Positions 1 through 5,480 of a stretch of 6,159 bases of DNA are shown one piece after another. Each line of letters opens with the position of its first letter. Positions within the stretch are counted from its first letter, which is position 1. The stretch spans positions 1 through 6,159 of the forward strand of contig JAFAGF010000174.1 in assembly GCA_023422975.1 (NCBI GenBank). The letters run 5' to 3'. The DNA is from Pseudomonadota bacterium. Its GTDB lineage: Bacteria > Pseudomonadota > Gammaproteobacteria > Burkholderiales > Burkholderiaceae_C. The notes beneath the pieces are model-generated. The model searched no databases and had not been told where the DNA came from. It saw only the letters and a program-made list of their open reading frames with translations. Both the position numbers and the translations under genes were made by a program.

Positions 1-1079
1 CACGCTTTGCCGTGGAAGACACCCTGAAGATCAAGGCCGACGTCTTCGGCCACCACGGCGTGCTGGAAGCCGGCAGCCTGAAGGTGGGCGATGCCGTTGA
101 AGCGCAGGTGGACACCGCCGTGCGCGCTGCCATCATGCGCAACCACTCGGTCACCCACATCATGCACAAGGCCTTGCGCGAAGTGCTGGGCGCCCACGTG
201 CAGCAAAAGGGCTCGCTGGTCAACGCTGACCGCACCCGTTTTGACTTTGCGCACAACGCACCCGTGACGGCCGAGCAGATCCGCGAGATCGAAGCCCGCG
301 TGAACGCTGAAATTCTGGCCAACACCGCGACCGATGCCCGCGTGATGGACATCGAAAGCGCCCAGAAGACCGGCGCCATGATGCTGTTCGGTGAAAAGTA
401 CGGCGAAACCGTGCGCGTGCTGGACATCGGCACCAGCCGCGAGCTGTGCGGCGGCACCCACGTGCAGCGCACCGGAGACATCGGTCTGTTCAAGGTGGTG
501 GGCGAATCTGGCGTGGCCGCTGGCGTGCGCCGTATCGAAGGCATTACTGGCGCCAACTCACTGGCCTATTTGCAGTCGCTGGAATCCACTGTGGAGCAAG
601 CCGCTGCGGCCTTCAAGGCTCCAACGGCCGAGCTGACCAACCGCATCGGTGGTGCGCTGGATCAGATCAAGGCGCTGGAAAAGGAAATCGCTGCACTCAA
701 GGGCAAGCTGGCTTCCAGCCAGGGCGATGAGCTGGCTACTACGGCTGTGGAAGTGAACGGCGTGAAGGTGCTGGCAGCCAAGCTCGAAGGCGCGGATGCC
801 AAGACGCTGCGTGACACCATGGACAAGCTCAAGGACAAGCTGGGCGCGGCCGTGATCGTGCTGGCTGCCGTGGACGGCGACAAGGTGCAACTGGCCGCAG
901 GCGTGACCAAGGCCGAGACCGCCAAGGTCAAGGCTGGCGAGCTGGTGAACTTTGTGGCCCAGCAAGTGGGCGGCAAGGGCGGCGGCAAGCCTGACATGGC
1001 CATGGCCGGTGGAACCGACGCAGCGGCCGTGCCTGCAGCGCTGGCCAGTGTCCAGGCTTGGGTGACCGAGCGTATTTAA
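1..1079 (+). CDS. alaS: Alanyl-tRNA synthetase, C-terminal part (5' end outside window)
   Basis: AlaRS charges tRNA-Ala with alanine in the cytoplasm and hydrolyses mischarged Ser/Gly-tRNA-Ala. The reading frame is open from position 3 (codons Arg-Phe-Ala before the GTG at 12), so the gene begins upstream and that GTG is an internal Val. About 358 residues are visible, roughly the last 40% of a typical ~875-residue enzyme. Seen here is the editing domain with its zinc ligands: HSVTH (HxxxH, nt 144-158) and CGGTH (CxxxH, nt 447-461). A Lys/Glu/Leu-rich coiled coil follows (about nt 565-730). The last part is the C-Ala (DHHA1-type) domain, ending in the glycine-rich stretch [15 protein letters not shown] (about nt 970-1016). 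The aminoacylation domain is not in the window. Codons are strongly biased to G/C third positions, as expected for a highly expressed gene and unlike the next two genes. Stop TAA, then a terminator 17 nt later. Identification is firm. Confidence 0.97.
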   Translation, partial: RFAVEDTLKIKADVFGHHGVLEAGSLKVGDAVEAQVDTAVRAAIMRNHSVTHIMHKALREVLGAHVQQKGSLVNADRTRFDFAHNAPVTAEQIREIEARVNAEILANTATDARVMDIESAQKTGAMMLFGEKYGETVRVLDIGTSRELCGGTHVQRTGDIGLFKVVGESGVAAGVRRIEGITGANSLAYLQSLESTVEQAAAAFKAPTAELTNRIGGALDQIKALEKEIAALKGKLASSQGDELATTAVEVNGVKVLAAKLEGADAKTLRDTMDKLKDKLGAAVIVLAAVDGDKVQLAAGVTKAETAKVKAGELVNFVAQQVGGKGGGKPDMAMAGGTDAAAVPAALASVQAWVTERI

Positions 1080-1095
1080 GGTATAGACCTGTGCC

Positions 1096-1127
1096 AAAAG
1101 CCAGAAGTAGCACTTCTGGCTTTTTTT
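1096..1127 (+). terminator. Rho-independent terminator of alaS
   Basis: AGCCAGAAG (1099-1107) and CTTCTGGCT (1113-1121) form a perfect 9-bp stem with a 5-nt loop (TAGCA). Three further A-T pairs (1096-1098 with 1122-1124) extend it. The run of seven T (1121-1127) follows directly. This is a textbook intrinsic terminator 17 nt after the alaS stop. It implies that the downstream genes need their own promoter. The upstream A run also gives it some capacity to work on the opposite strand, but no gene converges here. Confidence 0.93.
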
Positions 1128-1153
1128 ATGCAGATTTGAAATTGCCTGAAATC

Positions 1154-1167
1154 CTGATCCGTATCAG
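1154..1167. promoter_or_regulatory. Candidate FNR/Anr-type operator
   Basis: CTGAT-CCGT-ATCAG is a perfect 5+5 inverted repeat with a 4-nt spacer. It matches the FNR/Anr/Dnr consensus TTGAT-N4-ATCAA at eight of ten defined positions, including the whole TGAT/ATCA core. Its centre (1160.5) lies 41.5 nt upstream of position 1202. A weak -10-like hexamer TACCAT (1190-1195) would place a start site near 1202, so the geometry fits a class II CRP/FNR-activated promoter. A short palindrome can arise by chance and the outer bases deviate from consensus, so this is a hypothesis. If real, oxygen or nitrogen-oxide status would control the binding protein/cyclase pair. Confidence 0.35.
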
Positions 1168-1170
1168 ACC

Positions 1171-1188
1171 GGGGGCAATATTGTTCCC
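1171..1188. promoter_or_regulatory. 18-bp dyad in the leader, possible operator
   Basis: The sequence GGGGGCAATATTGTTCCC is centred on the palindrome CAATATTG. It has outer GGG/CCC arms, and the two remaining pairs are G-T (14 of 18 positions symmetric). It lies just downstream of the FNR-like box and would fall between about -31 and -14 of the start site proposed near 1202. That position would suit a repressor or a MerR-type activator. It has no T run and so is not a terminator. I do not recognise it as a known consensus. Confidence 0.3.
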
Positions 1189-1189
1189 C

Positions 1190-1195
1190 TACCAT
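1190..1195 (+). promoter_or_regulatory. Weak -10-like element (TACCAT)
   Basis: TACCAT matches four of six bases of TATAAT, including the invariant first A and last T. It has no good -35 at the usual distance, as expected if an activator at 1154-1167 replaces -35 contacts. It would start transcription near 1202, leaving a leader of about 21 nt before the ATG at 1223. Evidence is positional only. Confidence 0.2.
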
Positions 1196-1196
1196 C

Positions 1197-1209
1197 GCGC
1201 GTTTCGCGC
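1197..1209 (+). other. Short GC hairpin just before the binding-protein start codon
   Basis: GCGCG-TTT-CGCGC is a perfect 5-bp GC-only stem with a 3-nt loop, ending 13 nt before the ATG at 1223. No Shine-Dalgarno sequence is visible in the remaining 13 nt (T ACGGTTGTGCAC). If transcribed whole, the hairpin could modulate ribosome access. If transcription starts near 1202, only half is present and it is irrelevant in RNA. Confidence 0.25.
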
Positions 1210-1222
1210 TACGGTTGTGCAC

Positions 1223-2371
1223 ATGCTTGGATTTAGATTGCTGAAAACGGTTGTCGGCAAATTAACCCGCACCAACGCGCTGCGTATGTGCGCGGCTGCT
1301 GTATGCGTATTCGCAGGCGTATCGGCATCGGCGCAGTCCGTGGTGTTCTTGAATCCGGGTAAGTCAGATGAGGCCTATTGGCGCTCCAGTGCGGATGCGA
1401 TGCAAAAAGCAGCCGATAGCTTGGGTATGCAGCTGCGCGTGTTGTATGCACAGCGCAACCGCCTAGAACCCGTGGCGATGGCCACAAGATTGGCGCATTT
1501 GCCTCAGCGCGAACGTCCTGATTACGTGGTCTTTTCAAATGATTACAGTACTGCGCCCAGCATCTTGAAGGCACTGGATGGCTCTGGGATTCAAGCCTTC
1601 ATGGCTTTCAGCGGCATTCAGGACGATCTACGGCCACAAGTGGGTATGCCTCGCGGCCAGTTTCCTTTTTGGCTCGGCAGCCTAGAGTCGAATGCAGAAG
1701 ATGCAGGCTATTTGACGGCGCAAGCATTGATTCAGAAGGCGCTGAAAATTCCTGCGCTGCGTGATGCGCAAGGGAAGCTGCAGATGGTGGCGATTGCGGG
1801 AGACCGTTCGACCCCAGCCTCTACCGCGCGCAACCAAGGTATGCGCAAAGCCGTGCGGGAAATGCAAGGCACCGTCGTGTTGCGCCAAGAGGTTTATGGC
1901 GAATGGCGCCAGGACAAGGCCAGAGATCAAGCACAGGTGCTTTTTCAGCGTTACCCAGAGGTACGTTTGATCTGGGCTGGGAATGACTTGATGGCTTTTG
2001 GCGCGATGGAGGCGTGGCGTCAGCAGGGCGGGGAGCCGGGAAGTGATGCTTTATTCAGTGGCATTAACACCTCGCAGCAGGCATTGGACGGGTTGCGCAA
2101 AGGTCAATTGACAGCTTTGGCGGGCGGCCACTTCATGGCTGGAGCCTGGGCGATGGTGATGCTGTATGACCACTACCATGGCGTCGATTTCTTGGATGAG
2201 GGGCTGGAGCTGCAACGCAATATGTTCCAGTTGTTCGATGCGCGCACTAGCCAGCAATTGGAGCAGCATTTCGCACAAACAGAAGTGACGCTCGATTTTC
2301 GCGCCTTCAGCAAGCACCGCAATCCACAGTTGAGGCGCTACCAGTTTGAGCTCGCGCAGCTCCTGCGGTAA
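1223..2371 (+). CDS. Exported type-1 periplasmic binding protein (sugar-ABC-like), likely sensor partner of the downstream cyclase
   Basis: The 382-residue protein resembles substrate-binding proteins of the Peripla_BP_4/LacI fold (LuxP, TorT and sugar-binding relatives). A signal peptide is evident: basic n-region (R5, K8, K13, R16, R21), hydrophobic stretch about 22-33, and an AxA-type site SASA^Q near residue 37. The mature protein opens with VVFLNPGKSDEAYW, the usual first strand and ligand loop. Lobe-crossing motifs follow: GDRSTPASTARNQGM (193-207) and WAGNDLMAFGAMEAW (251-265, the classic family 'NDxxAxGA' segment). The open frame extends upstream into alaS, but ATG 1223 is the first start that directly precedes the signal peptide and follows the alaS terminator. 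An alternative ATG at 1286 would lose all positive n-region residues. No Shine-Dalgarno is obvious. No permease or ATPase gene is nearby. The stop codon lies 12 nt before a membrane diguanylate cyclase, so I infer a sensory rather than transport role. The ligand is unknown. The third codon position is less GC-biased than in alaS. Confidence 0.85.
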   Translation: MLGFRLLKTVVGKLTRTNALRMCAAAVCVFAGVSASAQSVVFLNPGKSDEAYWRSSADAMQKAADSLGMQLRVLYAQRNRLEPVAMATRLAHLPQRERPDYVVFSNDYSTAPSILKALDGSGIQAFMAFSGIQDDLRPQVGMPRGQFPFWLGSLESNAEDAGYLTAQALIQKALKIPALRDAQGKLQMVAIAGDRSTPASTARNQGMRKAVREMQGTVVLRQEVYGEWRQDKARDQAQVLFQRYPEVRLIWAGNDLMAFGAMEAWRQQGGEPGSDALFSGINTSQQALDGLRKGQLTALAGGHFMAGAWAMVMLYDHYHGVDFLDEGLELQRNMFQLFDARTSQQLEQHFAQTEVTLDFRAFSKHRNPQLRRYQFELAQLLR

Positions 2372-2373
2372 GT

Positions 2374-2379
2374 AGGTGG
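2374..2379 (+). promoter_or_regulatory. Ribosome binding site of the membrane cyclase
   Basis: AGGTGG differs from AGGAGG at one base and sits 4 nt before ATG 2384, in the 12-nt gap after the binding-protein stop. It supports this start. The very short gap suggests the two genes are co-transcribed and perhaps translationally coupled. Confidence 0.6.
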
Positions 2380-2383
2380 TTGT

Positions 2384-3664
2384 ATGGCACCGCAGAATTT
2401 TGAATTTCGATCGATTGCCACATTGATGCTTCAGCGCATCATTGCGTTGTCGTTGGTGTGCCTGATTGGCATTGGAGGCTTCCAAGTTTGGCTGGATCGG
2501 CAAAAACAAGAGCGCCAGTTTTTCAACACCATGTCGCTGATTGTGGAAACCAGCAGCCGCGCGATTGCTTACGCAGTGTGGGACATTGATCGCGAAGTTC
2601 TGCACAACCATGTGCAGCGGCTGACAGAAATCGAAGCCGTGGGTTTTGTGCGCATTACGCTGGCAGTGACTGGTGAAGTGATTGCAGCGGGGCGCACGGG
2701 GATTGGGAAGGATGTGCCGTCGTACCAAGCCGTGATTTATTCGCCCGACTATAAAAACCAATCGCTAGGCACGATTGAGGTGTGGGCAGATCGTGCTTAC
2801 CACCGCAATTTGCTGTGGGAATCGCAAAAGCACGTCATTCCTGGGTATTTGATTTTTACAGTACTGATGTGCTTCCTGGTTGCTTGGGTTATGCGGCACG
2901 ATTTGGGTATTCCGCTGCGGCAAATTGCTGACTTTGTTCGCAACCTCAAGCCTGAAGAACTCAGCCAGCCTTTGGAGCTGCATCGCCCGGATCGACTGCG
3001 GGCTGATGAAATAGACATGGTGATGCAGGGCTTTCAGCACTTGCAATCTGCGCTGGATCGTCACATCAAAGATCTGGATGGATTGGTCAAGGAGCGCACG
3101 GCAGAGCTGTCTTCTTTGGTAGATGAGGTCAAGCGCCTGTCCCAGCTGGATGCCTTGACCGGTGCATACAACCGCCGGGCCATGGAGATGCGCCTGCCCT
3201 TGGATATTGAGCGTTGTGTGCGGTATGGGCGCCCGCTGTCGGTGATCTTTACGGACATTGACCATTTCAAGCGCATCAATGACCAGTATGGGCACGCGGT
3301 GGGTGATGAGGTGCTTAAAGATGTCGCCAAGCGCTTGCAGGAAGGGCTGCGTGCAAACGTGGACTGGATGGTGCGTTTTGGTGGTGAAGAGTTTGTGATC
3401 TTTATGCCAGAGACAGAGCTTCGCCCAGCCACCGAAGTCGCCAATCGGCTGGCAGAGGTGGTGCGCCGCACGCCTTGGCAGATGGGTGGCTTGGTGCTGC
3501 CTTTGACTTGCAGCTTTGGGGTGACGCAATTTCAGCAAGGCGACACCATAGACAGCCTGCTGGAGCGTGCGGATGCTTTGCTCTACCAAGCCAAGGGTGA
3601 TGGCCGCGATTGTGTGCGTGCAGGGCTGAGCGAAGCGGCTGTGAGTGCGTCCGCGTCGCACTGA
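2384..3664 (+). CDS. Membrane-bound diguanylate cyclase with periplasmic sensor domain, HAMP and GGEEF
   Basis: The protein has 426 residues and should make c-di-GMP from two GTP at the inner membrane. Order of parts: TM1 about 17-36; periplasmic domain about 37-150, with the segment AVWDIDREVLHNHV (64-77), similar in flavour to CHASE8/YfiN-like or Cache-like extracellular sensors; TM2 about 151-170; HAMP about 171-228; signalling helix/coiled coil about 214-255; GGDEF domain about 256-412. Catalytic features are present: DALTGAYNRR (256-265), metal-binding D291 in DIDHFK, and GGEEF (333-337). The inhibitory RxxD site expected at 324-327 reads A-N-V-D, so its arginine is missing (R323 is one residue off). 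No EAL domain is present. The start is supported by the AGGTGG at 2374-2379. It follows the periplasmic binding protein by 12 nt, which suggests that protein docks on the sensor domain, as in LuxP/LuxQ, TorT/TorS and NspS/MbaA. Cyclase activity is a confident family inference; the partner relationship is inferred from position. Confidence 0.92.
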   Translation: MAPQNFEFRSIATLMLQRIIALSLVCLIGIGGFQVWLDRQKQERQFFNTMSLIVETSSRAIAYAVWDIDREVLHNHVQRLTEIEAVGFVRITLAVTGEVIAAGRTGIGKDVPSYQAVIYSPDYKNQSLGTIEVWADRAYHRNLLWESQKHVIPGYLIFTVLMCFLVAWVMRHDLGIPLRQIADFVRNLKPEELSQPLELHRPDRLRADEIDMVMQGFQHLQSALDRHIKDLDGLVKERTAELSSLVDEVKRLSQLDALTGAYNRRAMEMRLPLDIERCVRYGRPLSVIFTDIDHFKRINDQYGHAVGDEVLKDVAKRLQEGLRANVDWMVRFGGEEFVIFMPETELRPATEVANRLAEVVRRTPWQMGGLVLPLTCSFGVTQFQQGDTIDSLLERADALLYQAKGDGRDCVRAGLSEAAVSASASH

Positions 3665-3701
3665 GAGTGGGTTGGCGGCAGTGCGCGAAATGTGTCCCGC
3701 G
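3665..3701. other. 37-bp convergent gap without visible terminator
   Basis: The two cyclase genes end tail to tail here. I see no stem followed by a T run on either strand, so transcripts may overlap into the opposite gene or end by Rho. Confidence 0.5.
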
Positions 3702-4700
3702 TCAGAACAGTTCTACATCTTCGTGTGAGACTTGTGCGCTGTGCAGCAAGCCTTGGTCTTGCAGTTGCTCAAAATGGCACACTTGGTTGCGGCCGTTTTC
3801 TTTGGCGTAATACAGCGCTTGGTCAGCTTGACCCAAAATCTCGACAGGGGAACACAGTTTGGCTCCAGCAAAGCCCACGCTGACCGTCACGTTGCCAACT
3901 TGCGGGAAGCTGTGGCTGGCCACCATGGCTCTGAAGGCCTCCAAAGAAGCTTGGGCCGCGGCTTTGTGCGAAACAGGCATCAGCACCACGAATTCTTCGC
4001 CACCAAACCGGAAAATACGGTGCTGGGAACCAAATGCGCTGCGCAGCAAGTTGGCAACCAGAATCAGAACTTCATCACCAAAAAGGTGTCCAAAACGGTC
4101 ATTGACCAACTTGAAGTGGTCAATATCAATGACTGCAAGCCAAGGCATCTCGTCACTGTGCTCTGCTTGTGCAGCAGTGGCAAAGCGCAACAGATGCTCA
4201 TCAAAGGTTTTGCGATTGAGCAAGCCTGTCAGCGCATCGCGCTCGCTGTAGTCAAGCAGGCTTTGGTAATTCTGGTAGACATTGAAGATGCCGGTGATGA
4301 CATCCAGGCTGTGCGGTGTGAATGGGTCGGATTGGGTGACTTCCAGGCACACGCGCGCTTTCTCGTGCATCCAAACCGGTAGCCAGATAACGTGCTGATC
4401 TGCTCCTGAACTGTGCTGCATCTGTTGTGCTTGCTGGGTAATGCAAGCGTGCAGATGCGGCATTTCGTGCAGAGGCCGACGTTGGTTGTCTTGCACCACA
4501 TCTTGGGTGGAGGACACCAGTTGCCCATCTCGCAACCAAGTTCTGGGGCGCACCCAATGGCCGTTGTCCAACTCCACCAGCTCCAGCGCCCGAACGTTGG
4601 TCACGGCAGGCAGCTGCATAAACGTGGATAGCACGGAGAGTTCCAGCCGCAAGTGATCACGCTGGCCGGTCATCTGAACCAAGTTTTGCAGAATGTGCAT
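3702..4700 (-). CDS. Soluble diguanylate cyclase, GAF-like sensor plus GGEEF
   Basis: Counting from ATG 4700 the protein has 332 residues and no signal peptide or membrane segment, so it is cytoplasmic. Residues about 1-145 look like a GAF-type sensory domain (inferred from strand pattern and the general layout of Burkholderiales GGDEF proteins). A helix leads into the GGDEF domain, about 153-315. Visible are DALTGLLNR (155-163), metal-binding D192/D194 in DIDHFK, and GGEEF (233-237), so it should synthesise c-di-GMP. The I-site position (224-227) reads G-S-Q-H, so RxxD is absent. Start choice is uncertain. ATG 4700 gives the natural-looking MHILQNLVQ start. GTG 4736 shares one base with the trmB stop (TAGTG) and would give 344 residues. 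GTG 4763 overlaps trmB by 28 nt. None has a good Shine-Dalgarno. It is the last gene of the gluQ-trmB run and is probably co-transcribed. Sequence divergence from the other cyclase argues against a recent duplication. Confidence 0.9.
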   Translation of the reverse strand: MHILQNLVQMTGQRDHLRLELSVLSTFMQLPAVTNVRALELVELDNGHWVRPRTWLRDGQLVSSTQDVVQDNQRRPLHEMPHLHACITQQAQQMQHSSGADQHVIWLPVWMHEKARVCLEVTQSDPFTPHSLDVITGIFNVYQNYQSLLDYSERDALTGLLNRKTFDEHLLRFATAAQAEHSDEMPWLAVIDIDHFKLVNDRFGHLFGDEVLILVANLLRSAFGSQHRIFRFGGEEFVVLMPVSHKAAAQASLEAFRAMVASHSFPQVGNVTVSVGFAGAKLCSPVEILGQADQALYYAKENGRNQVCHFEQLQDQGLLHSAQVSHEDVELF

Positions 4701-4735
4701 GAAGTTCGGGGTGTTGCTGCTGTGTGGCGGGAGCA

Positions 4736-5464
4736 CTAGCGCTTGGTAAACACCAAGTCCCACACGCCGTGACCCAGTCGCAGGCCGCGGTTTTCGAACT
4801 TGGTCAAAGGGCGGTAATCCGGTTTGGTTGCATAGCCTGTGGCGGTGTTGGTCAGCTGCGGCTCAGCACCCAGCACTTCCAGCATTTGCACGGCATAGGG
4901 CTCCCAGTCGGTGGCGCAGTGGAAATAACCACCTGTTTTCAGGCGGCTGGCCAGCTTGGCCACCAAGGGGCTTTGGATGAGGCGGCGCTTGTTGTGCTTC
5001 TTCTTGTGCCAAGGGTCTGGGAAGAAAATGTGCACGCCGTCAATGCTGCCTTCGGGCAACATGTTGTCGATGACTTCTACCGCATCGTGCTGGAGGATGC
5101 GGATGTTGTGGATGTCTTGCTCGCCAATGCGCTTGAGCAAGGCACCAACGCCGGGCTCGTGCACTTCGCAGCACAGGAAGTTGTCTTCTGGGCGAACGCG
5201 CGCAATGTGGGCGGTTGCCTCACCCATGCCAAAGCCAATTTCCAGAATCAGTTTGCCTTTGCGGCCAAATGCGGCTTGGGCATCCAAAGGGGCATTGGTG
5301 TAGGGCAGCAGAAACTGCGGGCCAATGTCTTCAAATGCTTTGGCTTGGCCCGTGGTAACGCGGCCGGTGCGGCGCACGTAACTGCGGATGGTTTTAGGGA
5401 ATGCGACATCTGCCGGGGCTTTGCCTTCAGAAGATGTGGAGGGGGCTGCAAGGGTGTCAGCCAT
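4736..5464 (-). CDS. trmB: tRNA (guanine-N7-)-methyltransferase
   Basis: TrmB uses S-adenosylmethionine to make 7-methylguanosine at position 46 of the tRNA variable loop. The 242-residue product is close to the usual ~240. Family hallmarks are all present: an N-terminal [14 protein letters not shown] segment, the SAM-binding loop [10 protein letters not shown], the acidic CCEVHEPG strand, the catalytic/tRNA-binding [23 protein letters not shown], and the C-terminal [16 protein letters not shown]. The frame is open further upstream. ATG 5464 leaves a 16-nt gap after gluQ. GTG 5488 would overlap the gluQ stop by 8 nt (GTGACTGA), ATG 5497 by 17 nt, and ATG 5539 by 59 nt. None shows a clear Shine-Dalgarno, so the exact start is open. 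The stop TAG at 4738-4736 abuts the soluble cyclase gene. Function is very secure. Confidence 0.96.
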   Translation of the reverse strand: MADTLAAPSTSSEGKAPADVAFPKTIRSYVRRTGRVTTGQAKAFEDIGPQFLLPYTNAPLDAQAAFGRKGKLILEIGFGMGEATAHIARVRPEDNFLCCEVHEPGVGALLKRIGEQDIHNIRILQHDAVEVIDNMLPEGSIDGVHIFFPDPWHKKKHNKRRLIQSPLVAKLASRLKTGGYFHCATDWEPYAVQMLEVLGAEPQLTNTATGYATKPDYRPLTKFENRGLRLGHGVWDLVFTKR

Positions 5465-5480
5465 AGGGTTATGTTGATGC

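Noticed and set aside
558..1097. 179-residue - strand frame over alaS
   Set aside because: Shadow of the high-GC alaS codons, without protein-like features.
1136..1167. Sigma-70 promoter with TTGAAA (1136-1141) as -35
   Set aside because: No acceptable -10 at 16-18 nt spacing; the nearest TATCAG is 20 nt away.
1058..1222. N-terminal extension of the binding protein from a TTG at 1058
   Set aside because: It would start inside alaS and run through the terminator hairpin. The signal peptide begins only after ATG 1223.
2765..3661. 298-residue open frame on the - strand inside the membrane cyclase gene
   Set aside because: Fully antisense to a well-supported GGDEF gene. Its translation is rich in His, Gln and Arg with no recognisable domain, as expected for a codon-bias shadow.
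3732..3762. Possible terminator for the membrane cyclase (GCAAG/CTTGC stem just inside the converging gene)
   Set aside because: Only 5 bp of stem and no following T run. It lies in coding sequence and is likely chance.
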